DNA of 64,000 bases. Source: Pollutimonas sp036675275. Lineage in GTDB: Bacteria > Pseudomonadota > Gammaproteobacteria > Burkholderiales > Burkholderiaceae_B. Under the pieces are notes generated by a model, which was not told the DNA's origin, searched no databases, and saw only the letters and a program-made list of their open reading frames with translations. Position numbers and translations under genes: made by a program. This document shows, piece after piece, positions 43,776 to 52,725 of this stretch; position 1 is the stretch's first letter, and every line of letters begins with the position of its first letter. The DNA lies in the NCBI GenBank assembly GCA_036675275.1, contig JAKFFG010000006.1, positions 310,001 through 374,000 of the forward strand. Direction: 5' to 3'.

Positions 43776-45269
43776 ATGCCATCGACATTCTCTTGCAAGA
43801 CAGCGCTGTTGACGCCTGCCCAAATGGCGGTCGCCGATTGCGCGACCATCGCCGCGGGCACCAGCGGAATGGCGTTGATGGAAGCCGCCGGTTCGGCAGT
43901 GGCCAATGCCGTCGGAGCGCGCTGGAGCAAGAGACCTGTGCTTGTCTTGTGCGGCCCCGGAAATAATGGCGGCGACGGATTCGTCGCCGCCCGTCATCTT
44001 CGTGTTGCGGGCTGGCCCGTTCGCGTGGCCTTGTTGGGCAGTGTGGAACATCTGTCCGGCGATGCGGCAAGGCAAGCCGCTTTATGGGCTGACGAAGTGC
44101 ATGCGCTTTCGGTCGATCTGCTCGACGGCGCAGCGCTGGTCATCGATGCTTTATTCGGGGCCGGGCTGTCCCGGCCCGTCTCCGGCACGCCGGCCCAGGT
44201 ACTGAAGGCCGTCGTCTCGCGCTGCATTCCTGTGTGCGCGGTCGACGTCCCCAGCGGTCTTGACGGCGCCAGCGGGCAAGTGCAGGGTGTTGCCGCCAGG
44301 GCCGATATCACCGTTACCTTCTTTCGCAAGAAGCCGGGCCATGTGCTGATACCTGGCAAGCGTTTGTGCGGTGAGGTCATTCTTGCCGATATCGGTATTG
44401 CCGATGCGGTTCTCTCCAGCATCGAACCTGCCGCATTCGAGAATTCATCGGCCTTATGGATGGATTCCTATCCGTGGCCCGATGCTGAAGGCCACAAATA
44501 TCAGCGCGGCCATGTGTTGGTAGTGGGCGGGGCCACCATGACCGGCGCAGCAAGACTGGCTGCGCTGGCCAGCGCGCGGATAGGGGCGGGCCTGGTCACC
44601 GTGGCGTCTCCCAGTTCCGTCTGGGCCATATACGCCGCCGCGTTGACCAGCGTAATGGTGCAGCGCGTCGACGACCTGAACATGCTGGACCAGTTGCTCT
44701 GCGACGAGCGTAAAAATGTAGTTGTCGTCGGTCCGGGGGCGGGGGTGTCCGACAGCACGCGCGATTATGTGCTGGCCGTGCTGGCACGCGGGCGTTCGTG
44801 CGTGCTCGACGCCGATGCCATCAGCGTCTTCGCCTCCGACCCGCAGTCGCTATTCGGCGCCATCGCAGGCCCTTGCGTGCTCACACCGCACGAAGGCGAG
44901 TTCGGCCGTCTTTTTGGCACAAAGGGAAACAAGCTCGAGCGCGCAGTCCTTGCGGCCAGGCATAGCGGCGCAGTGTTGGTGCTCAAAGGTCCGGATACCA
45001 TCATTGCGGCGCCGGATGGGCGGGCCATCATCAACTCCAACGCGCCTGCTGACTTGGCGACAGGCGGCACAGGAGACGTCCTCACGGGCTTCATTGCGGG
45101 CCTGATGGCCCAGGGAATGGATGCTTTTCGTGCTGCAGGCGCTGCCGTATGGCTGCATGGCCGGGCGGCAACGCTTTTCGGTCCGGGATTGGTCTCTGAA
45201 GACCTGCCGAAGATACTGCCCAGGGTGCTGCGCCGCCTGCGGCGTAATGTGGAGCAGGGCCAAGGGTGA
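43776..45269 (+). CDS. nnr: Bifunctional NAD(P)H-hydrate epimerase/dehydratase
   Basis: 497-residue repair enzyme for damaged NADH and NADPH hydrates. The N-terminal half is the epimerase (about 10-215; LVLCGPGNNGGDGFVAARHL, VCAVDVPSGLDG), the C-terminal half the ADP-dependent dehydratase (about 230-490; HVLVVGGATMTGAARLA, PCVLTPHEGEFGRLFG and ATGGTGDVLTG). Both domains are complete. The ATG at 43776 is the first of the frame. Confidence 0.95.
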   Translation: MPSTFSCKTALLTPAQMAVADCATIAAGTSGMALMEAAGSAVANAVGARWSKRPVLVLCGPGNNGGDGFVAARHLRVAGWPVRVALLGSVEHLSGDAARQAALWADEVHALSVDLLDGAALVIDALFGAGLSRPVSGTPAQVLKAVVSRCIPVCAVDVPSGLDGASGQVQGVAARADITVTFFRKKPGHVLIPGKRLCGEVILADIGIADAVLSSIEPAAFENSSALWMDSYPWPDAEGHKYQRGHVLVVGGATMTGAARLAALASARIGAGLVTVASPSSVWAIYAAALTSVMVQRVDDLNMLDQLLCDERKNVVVVGPGAGVSDSTRDYVLAVLARGRSCVLDADAISVFASDPQSLFGAIAGPCVLTPHEGEFGRLFGTKGNKLERAVLAARHSGAVLVLKGPDTIIAAPDGRAIINSNAPADLATGGTGDVLTGFIAGLMAQGMDAFRAAGAAVWLHGRAATLFGPGLVSEDLPKILPRVLRRLRRNVEQGQG

Positions 45270-45353
45270 TAATCGCAAGCCTTATCGATCATCGCTCTAG
45301 CTTTATCGGCATAATGTTTGTCTTGCAACGTTAAGCACCAAGAGATTTCCCGT

Positions 45354-46202
45354 ATGTCCGACGTTATTGCCTTGATCTTCGACTTTGACGATACCCTCGC
45401 TCCCGACAGCACGTCGGGCTTTCTGACGGATATCGGGGTCGATGTTCAGCGTTTCTGGAAGAACCAGGTCGACCCTTTGCTGTTCGAACACGACTGGGAT
45501 CCCGTGCCCGCCTATCTTTACCAAATGATTGAACTGTCAAAGACTGGTGCGCATGGCCTGATCGACCGGAATCGACTGGAAGACTGGGGCCGGCGGCTGC
45601 CTTTGCACGCCGGCGTGGAGACCTTGTTCGGACGACTGCGCGCAATGGTGAAAGACCAGCATCCGCAAGTCCAGCTGGAGTTCTATCTGATTTCCAGCGG
45701 TATCGGCGACGTGGTGCGCCATACATCCATCGCGCACGAGTTCACCGATATCTGGGCTTCGGAATTCATCTATGACGCTCAGGGCGGCATACACTTTCCG
45801 AGGCGAGTCGTCAGCTTCACCGATAAAACGCGCTATCTGTTCCACATTCAAAAGGGCATCATCGGCGCGTCGTCGCGCAACAAGCCTTTCGAAGTCAACA
45901 AGAAGGTGGCACAGGAAAAATTGCGCGTTCCCTTTGAGCAAATGATATTCGTGGGCGACGGGTATACCGATATACCGTGTTTTTCATTGATCCGACGCTC
46001 AGGCGGCGTCGCCTTCGGTGTCTGGGACCCGAAACACCGCGACAAGCGCAGCCGCGCCTGGGGGTTTATCCAGGAAGGTCGGGTGTCCAACCTGAACCAG
46101 GCACGCTACGACGAGCAAGCCGAGCTTTACCAATGGCTGGAGGAGGCCGTGGAGAGCCTGGCTGGCCGTATTTCCTTGAACAACCGGATCTATCGTGGCT
46201 GA
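45354..46202 (+). CDS. HAD-superfamily hydrolase, unknown substrate
   Basis: 282-residue haloacid-dehalogenase-like protein. Motif I is FDFDDTLAPD (residues 8-17), with nucleophile and general acid Asp; motif II is YLISSG; motif III Lys lies in EVNKKVAQEKL; motif IV is FVGDGYTDIPCF. It is probably a phosphatase. I start at the ATG at 45354; the frame opens at 45318 but the extra residues look unrelated. Its stop overlaps the tadA start by eight bases. Confidence 0.85.
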   Translation: MSDVIALIFDFDDTLAPDSTSGFLTDIGVDVQRFWKNQVDPLLFEHDWDPVPAYLYQMIELSKTGAHGLIDRNRLEDWGRRLPLHAGVETLFGRLRAMVKDQHPQVQLEFYLISSGIGDVVRHTSIAHEFTDIWASEFIYDAQGGIHFPRRVVSFTDKTRYLFHIQKGIIGASSRNKPFEVNKKVAQEKLRVPFEQMIFVGDGYTDIPCFSLIRRSGGVAFGVWDPKHRDKRSRAWGFIQEGRVSNLNQARYDEQAELYQWLEEAVESLAGRISLNNRIYRG

Positions 46203-46695
46203 ATCAGAGGTATTCCCGCTTTTATACAGTGCGGCAGACGAAGCAGCCATGCAGGCGGCGCTACAGCAGGCCGAGCTGGCCTACCAGGTTGGCGAGGTTC
46301 CTGTTGGCGCCGTGGTGCTGGACGCAGAAGGGCGGATCATAGGACAGGGCTTCAATCGCACCATCACCGATCACGATCCCACCGCACACGCCGAAATCGT
46401 GGCGCTGCGCCAGGCCGCCGCTGCCTTGGGCAACTACAGGCTGCCCGGGGCCAGCCTGTTCGTTACGCTGGAACCCTGTGCCATGTGCATGGGGGCCATG
46501 CTGCATGCGCGTATCCGCAGGGTCGTTTATGCGGCCACCGACCCCAAGACCGGCGCTTGCGGCAGTGTGTTGTGCGTGCATGCCTACCCTCAACTTAATC
46601 ACCAGACCTCGGTTACCGGCGGTTTGCTGGCCGCCGAATGCGGCGATTTGCTGCGGCAGTTTTTTCGCGAACGGCGCCGCAAGGCCGCGCCCTAG
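46195..46695 (+). CDS. tadA: tRNA-specific adenosine deaminase
   Basis: 166-residue TadA, which deaminates the wobble adenosine to inosine in tRNA-Arg(ACG). Zinc ligands are His65 (HAE, with catalytic Glu67), Cys95 and Cys98 (PCAMC). The start is GTG, overlapping the HAD gene's end. The C-terminal SGGLLAAECGDLLRQFF-like helix is typical. It is an essential gene in most bacteria. Confidence 0.95.
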   Translation: MAESEVFPLLYSAADEAAMQAALQQAELAYQVGEVPVGAVVLDAEGRIIGQGFNRTITDHDPTAHAEIVALRQAAAALGNYRLPGASLFVTLEPCAMCMGAMLHARIRRVVYAATDPKTGACGSVLCVHAYPQLNHQTSVTGGLLAAECGDLLRQFFRERRRKAAP

Positions 46696-46776
46696 ACGGC
46701 GACGGCCGCGGCCGCAGCGCATGAATTACTATATCTTCCTTTCTCTTGCACCTTTTCGCTTACAGACGAGATCACA

Positions 46777-47748
46777 ATGACGCACGCGGCGCACGACCAT
46801 GATCATGACCATTCCCACGAAGATCATGAGCACCATCATCACCATCACGAGCACCCGTCGCCCCAAGGCATTTATCTGATTTCGCCTTCCGGCGCCGTGT
46901 CCGACCCGCTGGCTGTGGAACTCGCACGCGAACGATTGGGCGAACTGGGTTTCAAGACGGCGGTCGACCGTACTGCGCTTGCTGTGCATGAACGCTTTGC
47001 GGGCACCGACAAACAGCGCCTGGCCGGCATTGCGCGCGCCTTGAAGCAGAAGCATCCTATCGTCATGGCAACAAGGGGCGGCTATGGCCTCAGCCGCCTG
47101 CTTCCTTTCATCGACTGGGCCGCGGTGGCCGACAGCGGAAAACTATTCATAGGCCAGAGCGACTTCACGGTGTTCAGCCTGGCTTTGCTGGCCAAGACCG
47201 GCGCAAGCAGTTTTGCAGGGCCCACTGCCGTTTACGACTTCGGTGCCAAGAAAATGGACGACCTCACCGCGGCCTTGTTTACTGAAAGCATGCGTCGCGA
47301 ACTCGAGGTCCTGAGCTTCGAGTCTCCCGGCTCCGATGCCGTGGACGCGCGCGGCATTTTGTGGGGCGGCAATCTCGCCATGGTCGCGTCGCTGATCGGT
47401 ACGCCCTACATGCCCGATATCGACGGAGGCATCCTCTTCCTGGAAGACGTTGCCGAACACCCCTTCCGGATCGAACGCATGCTCACCCAGTTGTGGCATG
47501 CCGGCATCCTGGCGCGCCAGAAGGCCATCGTGCTCGGACGCTTCACTGACTATCGTCTTGCTGCGCACGATAATGGCTTCGACCTTCCTTCCGTCATTGC
47601 CTGGCTGCGTGCAACAGTGAAGGTGCCGGTGATAACCGGCCTGCCTTACGGCCATACCAGAGTCAAGGCCACTTTGCCTGTCGGCAAGCGAGTCGGGATC
47701 GCGACAGAAGATGGGATGGCGCACTTGGTGCTCGAAGAACACTTCTAG
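46777..47748 (+). CDS. ldcA: LD-carboxypeptidase (S66) with histidine-rich N-terminus
   Basis: 323-residue muramoyltetrapeptide LD-carboxypeptidase, which trims the terminal D-alanine of recycled tetrapeptides in the cytoplasm. The catalytic triad is visible: Ser128 (FIGQSDFTVF), Glu223 (LFLEDVAEH) and His293 (LPYGHTRVK). The first 26 residues contain 14 histidines interspersed with Asp and Glu, a natural metal-binding-like tail absent from typical LdcA. The S66 domain starts at about residue 31 (GIYLISPSGAV). No signal peptide. Confidence 0.93.
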   Translation: MTHAAHDHDHDHSHEDHEHHHHHHEHPSPQGIYLISPSGAVSDPLAVELARERLGELGFKTAVDRTALAVHERFAGTDKQRLAGIARALKQKHPIVMATRGGYGLSRLLPFIDWAAVADSGKLFIGQSDFTVFSLALLAKTGASSFAGPTAVYDFGAKKMDDLTAALFTESMRRELEVLSFESPGSDAVDARGILWGGNLAMVASLIGTPYMPDIDGGILFLEDVAEHPFRIERMLTQLWHAGILARQKAIVLGRFTDYRLAAHDNGFDLPSVIAWLRATVKVPVITGLPYGHTRVKATLPVGKRVGIATEDGMAHLVLEEHF

Positions 47749-47802
47749 GCGCAACTTGTTAAACTAACAGGTTATGTCGACTTTTTTACGTGATACCTCT
47801 AA

Positions 47803-49404
47803 GTGATCTCCACTGCAAATCTAACTATCCAGTTCGGCCCCAAGCCTTTATTTGAAAACGTCAGCGTCAAATTCGGGGAGGGCAATCGTTACGGCTTGAT
47901 TGGCGCCAACGGTTCTGGCAAGTCCACCTTCATGAAGATTATTGGGGGCGACCTGGAGTCGAGCGCCGGCAACGTGTCGCTCGATCCTGGAGTGCGCCTG
48001 GGCAAATTGCGCCAGGACCAATTCGCGTATGAAGACATCCGCGTGCTGGATGTGGTGATGATGGGCCACGAAGAAATGTGGCAGGTGATGTCGGAGCGGG
48101 ATGCCATTTATGCCAACCCGGACGCCACGGAAGACGACTACATGCACGCCGCCAATCTAGAGGCGAAATTTGCGGAATATGACGGCTACACGGCGGAAGC
48201 GCGCGCGGGCGAATTGTTGCTGGGGCTTGAGATTCCTGTGGAGCAGCACAGTCAGCCTATGCGCGAAATCGCGCCTGGCTGGAAATTGCGTGTGCTGCTG
48301 GCCCAGGCGCTGTTTTCGAATCCCGATGTGCTGCTGCTGGACGAACCGACCAACAACCTGGATATCAACACCATACGTTGGCTGGAAGACGTGCTCAACA
48401 GCTATCAAAGCACGATGATCATTATCAGCCACGATCGCCATTTCCTGAATCAAGTTTGTACGCACATGGCCGACCTGGATTACCGCGAGCTGCGGATTTA
48501 TCCGGGCAACTACGACGACTACATGCTGGCTTCCACGCAAGCGCGGGAACGCATTTCGTCGTCGAACGCGAAAGCCAAAGAGCGTGTTGCAGAATTGCAG
48601 GACTTTGTACGCCGCTTCGCCGCCAACAAGTCCAAGGCGCGCCAGGCCACATCGCGCCTCAAGCAAATCGACCGCATCAAAGCGGCTGCGGTCGAGGTGA
48701 AGCCATCGTCGCGCCAGAACCCCTACATTCGTTTTGAGCAGACCAAGGTATTGCATCGCCTGGCCGTAACCATAGACAAGATCAGCAAGTCATACGACAA
48801 GCCCGTCATCAAGCCGTTTTCGGCCATGATAGAAGCCGGCGAGAAGATTGCGATCATCGGTGCCAACGGCGTCGGCAAGACAACGCTGCTGCGCATGCTG
48901 GCCGGCGATCTTCAGCCCGACACCGGATCGATCAAATGGTCCGAAAGCGCCGACATCGGCTATATGGCGCAAGACGTATCCGACCAATTTCAATCGGACA
49001 AGACTTTGTTCGACTGGTTGAGCGACTATCGCCAGGCAGGCGACGATGACCAATCCATGCGCTCGGTGATGGGCCGCATGCTGTTCTCGGGCGACGATAT
49101 CGGCAAGGAAGTCAGGGTGCTGTCGGGCGGCGAAAAAAACCGAATGAGCTTCGGCCGCCTTATGCTGGGCCGCCACAACGTGATGCTGCTCGACGAACCC
49201 ACCAATCACCTCGACATGGAATCGATCGAATCGCTGCAGTTCGCGCTCGAGAAATATGCGGGAACGCTTGTGTTCGTCTCGCATGACAGGGAATTCGTGT
49301 CCGGTGTCGCCACCCGCATCATGGAAATCATGCCCAGCGGCGAGGTGGTGGATTATTTGGGCGGCTACGAGGACTATCTGGCTTCGCGCGGCATCGAGGC
49401 CTGA
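47803..49404 (+). CDS. ybiT: ABC-F family ATPase, YbiT-like
   Basis: 533-residue soluble ABC-F protein with two nucleotide-binding domains and no membrane helices; members act on ribosomes. Walker A motifs are GANGSGKST (34-42) and GANGVGKTT (about 352). The first signature is EIAPGWKLR, in place of LSGGQ, as in YbiT; the second is LSGGEKNR. Both Walker B motifs (LLLDEPTN) are intact. The start is GTG with no strong ribosome site. It overlaps nothing and precedes yigZ by 13 bases. Confidence 0.93.
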   Translation: MISTANLTIQFGPKPLFENVSVKFGEGNRYGLIGANGSGKSTFMKIIGGDLESSAGNVSLDPGVRLGKLRQDQFAYEDIRVLDVVMMGHEEMWQVMSERDAIYANPDATEDDYMHAANLEAKFAEYDGYTAEARAGELLLGLEIPVEQHSQPMREIAPGWKLRVLLAQALFSNPDVLLLDEPTNNLDINTIRWLEDVLNSYQSTMIIISHDRHFLNQVCTHMADLDYRELRIYPGNYDDYMLASTQARERISSSNAKAKERVAELQDFVRRFAANKSKARQATSRLKQIDRIKAAAVEVKPSSRQNPYIRFEQTKVLHRLAVTIDKISKSYDKPVIKPFSAMIEAGEKIAIIGANGVGKTTLLRMLAGDLQPDTGSIKWSESADIGYMAQDVSDQFQSDKTLFDWLSDYRQAGDDDQSMRSVMGRMLFSGDDIGKEVRVLSGGEKNRMSFGRLMLGRHNVMLLDEPTNHLDMESIESLQFALEKYAGTLVFVSHDREFVSGVATRIMEIMPSGEVVDYLGGYEDYLASRGIEA

Positions 49405-49417
49405 TAAGCCACCAGCC

Positions 49418-50002
49418 ATGCCTTATACCTTGACGGGGCAGGCAAGCTACCAGGAAGAGATCAAGAAAAGCCGCTTTATCGTATTGGCGGAGGCGGTGCA
49501 GTCTCCGGTCGACGCCTTGCGGTTCTTTTCCACGCATGGCGTCGCGGACGCCACGCACAATTGCTGGGCATATCGCATCGGAAGCGAATATCGCTACAAC
49601 GACGACGGCGAGCCCGGCGGCACGGCCGGACGCCCCATACTCCAAGCCATCGAAGGACAAGACTGCGACCGGGTCGCGGTGCTGGTGGTGCGCTGGTTTG
49701 GCGGCATCAAGCTTGGTCCGGGCGGCCTGATACGCGCGTATGGCGGGACGGCGGCGCAATGCCTGCGGTTGGCCGGCAAGACCGAAATCATAGACGAGGT
49801 GATGGTGGCGTGTCGCTGCCGCTATGCCGACATGGCGCGGATTCAGTCCCGTTTCGCGGCGTTCCAGGCCAGAATCGTGAGTGAGACGTTTGACGGCAAA
49901 GGTGTGCTCTGGCAGTTGGCTGTTGCGCGCAGCCGGGAAAAATGCCTGTCGGAATTGTTTAGCGACCTTACACGTGGGCAAGGGGAGTGGCTGCTTGCCT
50001 GA
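49418..50002 (+). CDS. yigZ: IMPACT/YigZ family protein
   Basis: 194-residue YigZ protein with the N-terminal UPF0029 domain and the C-terminal DUF1949 domain. Distinctive blocks are KKSRFIVLAEAV, THNCWAYRIG, NDDGEPGGTAGRPI and VVRWFGGIKLGPGGLIRAYGG. Function is uncertain, possibly linked to translation control. I begin at the ATG at 49418; the frame upstream overlaps ybiT. Its end overlaps the convergent LysR gene by 35 bases. Confidence 0.94.
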   Translation: MPYTLTGQASYQEEIKKSRFIVLAEAVQSPVDALRFFSTHGVADATHNCWAYRIGSEYRYNDDGEPGGTAGRPILQAIEGQDCDRVAVLVVRWFGGIKLGPGGLIRAYGGTAAQCLRLAGKTEIIDEVMVACRCRYADMARIQSRFAAFQARIVSETFDGKGVLWQLAVARSREKCLSELFSDLTRGQGEWLLA

Positions 50003-50879
50003 ATATGTTCTGTGCCAGCTCTATGTAATTACTTTTTATCAGGGAAGCGGGGGACGGAGACCAGATCAGCCTGCTGACCGATTTTTGTGCATGAGCGAAC
50101 GATATAAATCGGATTCCGGATAGACCGCTGCGAGCCAGGCACTGCGGCACGATAGAAACGCCCATCCCCTGCGATACCAGCGAGGCAACGCTAAGCCAGT
50201 GCCGCGCTTCATTTTTGACTCTGGGGAAAAAGCCTGCGTGCAGACACATTGAAAGCAAGGTCTCGTAATAGCTCGGCGAAAACGAGCGGGAAAAGAAAAT
50301 GAAATCGTCCGCCGACAATTGGCTTAATTCTATGCTGCGTTCATTCGCCAAGGGATGAGTAGCGGGCACGCATATGGAAAACGGTTCCGCCAAGAGGTCC
50401 ATCGACGATATCCCCGGTGGTATTGGATTCGCGTGGATGAAGCCTATGTCGATGCCTCCCCGTTCAATCATGGTGATTTGTTCGGCCGAATTCAGCTCCA
50501 GTAGCGCATTTTCCACTTCAGGGTAGCGCTCTTTGCATAGTTTCAACATGTCGGGTAAGCCGCGGTACAACATCGAGCCGACAAATCCGATCTTCATCTG
50601 GCCGTGTAGGCCCAGGTCAATACGTTTTATAAGTGTTGCCACATCGGCATTACGCTGCAACAGAAACAGAGCTTCCTTGTACAGCGCCGCTCCCGCGGGA
50701 GTGGGCGCAACATGGCGACTGGTTCGTGTCAGTAACTGCACATCCAGTATGTCTTCCAACTGTTTGATCGCATAGCTGAGCGGTGGCTGCGACAAATGCA
50801 GGCGCTGTGCCGCCCGGCTGAAACTCAGCTCCTCTACTACGGCTACAAAATATCGAAGCAGGCGCGGTTCGAGTTCCAT
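49968..50879 (-). CDS. LysR-family transcriptional regulator
   Basis: 303-residue LysR regulator with an N-terminal helix-turn-helix (FSRAAQRLHLSQPPLSYAIKQLE, about 20-42) and a periplasmic-binding-like effector domain (about 90-295). It resembles the CatR/BenM-style subgroup, with the PTPAGAALYKEA linker. It is divergent from the acyl-CoA dehydrogenase/Bug/CaiB operon and is the natural candidate to activate it in response to the acid or its CoA ester. Confidence 0.94.
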   Translation of the reverse strand: MELEPRLLRYFVAVVEELSFSRAAQRLHLSQPPLSYAIKQLEDILDVQLLTRTSRHVAPTPAGAALYKEALFLLQRNADVATLIKRIDLGLHGQMKIGFVGSMLYRGLPDMLKLCKERYPEVENALLELNSAEQITMIERGGIDIGFIHANPIPPGISSMDLLAEPFSICVPATHPLANERSIELSQLSADDFIFFSRSFSPSYYETLLSMCLHAGFFPRVKNEARHWLSVASLVSQGMGVSIVPQCLARSGLSGIRFISFAHAQKSVSRLIWSPSPASLIKSNYIELAQNIFRQAATPLAHV

Positions 50880-50941
50880 GGCGTTTCTATACTTTCTATG
50901 TATTGATCGTAAGGTAATTGGTATTGGTAGATATTAATGGC

Positions 50942-50959
50942 TGATCTTAAGATAGATCA
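50942..50959. promoter_or_regulatory. Candidate LysR binding dyad
   Basis: TGATCT (50942-50947) and AGATCA (50954-50959) form a perfect six-base dyad with a six-base spacer, 21 bases before the acyl-CoA dehydrogenase start and within the 101-base divergent region. It may be a LysR site, or overlap the core promoter. Confidence 0.35.
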
Positions 50960-50980
50960 ATATTTTCGAAGGTTACCGAT

Positions 50981-52675
50981 ATGGCACATGAATTCCCTCC
51001 CATCGCGTCGTCGAATATCCCCGATTCACGGGGAATTAATCTGTTCCAAGTGGATCCATTTGCTCGCGGAATGCTTGCGGCCTATCTCCCAGGGGAATTA
51101 CACGCGCATTTGTTGCCGCATTTCGATGCATTGGGGCAAATGGTTGGATCGACATTGGACGTGCTGGCCGCCGTCGCCGACAAGAATCCCCCTGGTCTGT
51201 CGGTGCGCAGCCGATCGGGCCAGGATGAATCCGTGGTCGTGAAACATCCCGCCTATGTCGAGATGGAAAAAGTCGCTTACCAAGAGCTTGGGCTGGCTGC
51301 GATGTCGCATCGAGGCGGTGCTTTGGGCTGGCCGCAGCCCATGCCGCCCGCCGCAAAGTATGGACTAAGTCATCTATTCGTTCAGGCCGAATTCGGCTTG
51401 TGCTGCCCCATCAGCATGACCGACTCGCTTGCACGGACCCTGAAAAAGTTCGGCGAGGCGGAGTTGGTCGACAGGGTGCTGCCGCAGCTGGCGGCGCTCG
51501 ACTTCGACAAACTACGCCAAGGCGCCATGTTCATGACCGAACAGGCAGCCGGATCTGATGTAAGCGCAACCGAGACCCAGGCGCAATTACAGGATGACGG
51601 GCAGTGGCGCTTATATGGCGACAAATGGTTTTGCTCCAACCCGGATGCCGGTTTCGCGATGGTGCTGGCGCGCAGCGAGCCTAAGAACGGGCTTGCCGGT
51701 GTTTCGCTGTTTTTGCTGCCGCGAAATTTGCCCAATGGGGTCGACAATCATTACCGCGTTCTCCGGTTGAAGGACAAGCTGGGCACCCGTTCCATGGCCA
51801 GTGGTGAAATCCGGCTGGAAGGCGCGTATGCCTGGCTTATCGGGGAGCGGGGAAAGGGCTTCCAGCAGATGGCCGACATGATCAACAACTCGCGTTTATC
51901 CAATGGCATGCGTGCCGCGGGCCTGATGCGCCGGGCATTGAGCGAAGCCACTTTTGTGGCGCGGAATCGACGCGCGTTCGGTAAGCGATTGATCGATATG
52001 CCGTTAATGCAGCGGCAACTGCTGAAAATGACAATACGAACCGAGCAAGCCCGTTCGGTAATGTTCCAGACCGCTGCCGAACTGGAGCGCGCGGACGCAG
52101 GCAGTTCCGAGGCGAGGTCCCTGGTGCGTATCTTGACGCCCTTGATCAAGTTTCGCGCATGCCGCGACGCCAGGAAAGTCACCGGAGATGCCATGGAAAT
52201 CCGCGGCGGCTGCGGTTATATCGAAGAATGGGTGGAACCCCGGCTGGTCCGGGATGCCCATTTGGGCTCGATATGGGAGGGTACAAGCAATATTGTCGCG
52301 CTGGACGTACTGCGGGCGATCACAAAGAACAATTGCCTGGAAGTCTTGCAGAACCATGTCGCCAAGCTTCTGGCCGAAGGCGCGCCGTGTCCTGACGCGT
52401 TGGCGGCGCTCCAGTCTGATTGCCTGGACAAGGCTTACAAGCTTGCCGATGACGCTGCCAGGCAAGGGCGGTCAGAGTTGGCGCGACAAGCAGCGTCCGC
52501 TCTTTACCATGTTGTTTCCATGGCGGCTATGCGATGGGAGGCGCGGCATGACGTCTTGCTGAGCAGAAACGATCTTGCCGATCTGGTTTTGCTGCATCGG
52601 CTTGCACCCCGCGATCCGTGTGTTTCCGATGCTTCGGATTTCGATCATGGCTTGCTTTATCGGACACTTTTCTAA
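50981..52675 (+). CDS. Acyl-CoA dehydrogenase, AidB-like subgroup
   Basis: 564-residue flavin-dependent acyl-CoA dehydrogenase of the larger AidB-like type. FAD/substrate segments visible are MTEQAAGSDVSATET (about 185), LYGDKWFCSN, KDKLGTRSMASGEI and the C-terminal EIRGGCGYIEEWVEPRLVRDAHLGSIWEGTSNIVALD, which includes the region of the catalytic glutamate. It introduces a 2,3-double bond into an acyl-CoA. First gene of the LysR-linked operon; GAAGG precedes the ATG. Confidence 0.93.
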   Translation: MAHEFPPIASSNIPDSRGINLFQVDPFARGMLAAYLPGELHAHLLPHFDALGQMVGSTLDVLAAVADKNPPGLSVRSRSGQDESVVVKHPAYVEMEKVAYQELGLAAMSHRGGALGWPQPMPPAAKYGLSHLFVQAEFGLCCPISMTDSLARTLKKFGEAELVDRVLPQLAALDFDKLRQGAMFMTEQAAGSDVSATETQAQLQDDGQWRLYGDKWFCSNPDAGFAMVLARSEPKNGLAGVSLFLLPRNLPNGVDNHYRVLRLKDKLGTRSMASGEIRLEGAYAWLIGERGKGFQQMADMINNSRLSNGMRAAGLMRRALSEATFVARNRRAFGKRLIDMPLMQRQLLKMTIRTEQARSVMFQTAAELERADAGSSEARSLVRILTPLIKFRACRDARKVTGDAMEIRGGCGYIEEWVEPRLVRDAHLGSIWEGTSNIVALDVLRAITKNNCLEVLQNHVAKLLAEGAPCPDALAALQSDCLDKAYKLADDAARQGRSELARQAASALYHVVSMAAMRWEARHDVLLSRNDLADLVLLHRLAPRDPCVSDASDFDHGLLYRTLF

Positions 52676-52725
52676 GCGCCGCGCAGGCCAGGCGGCTGGC
52701 GATTTTAAAAAAAACAGGAGACATT

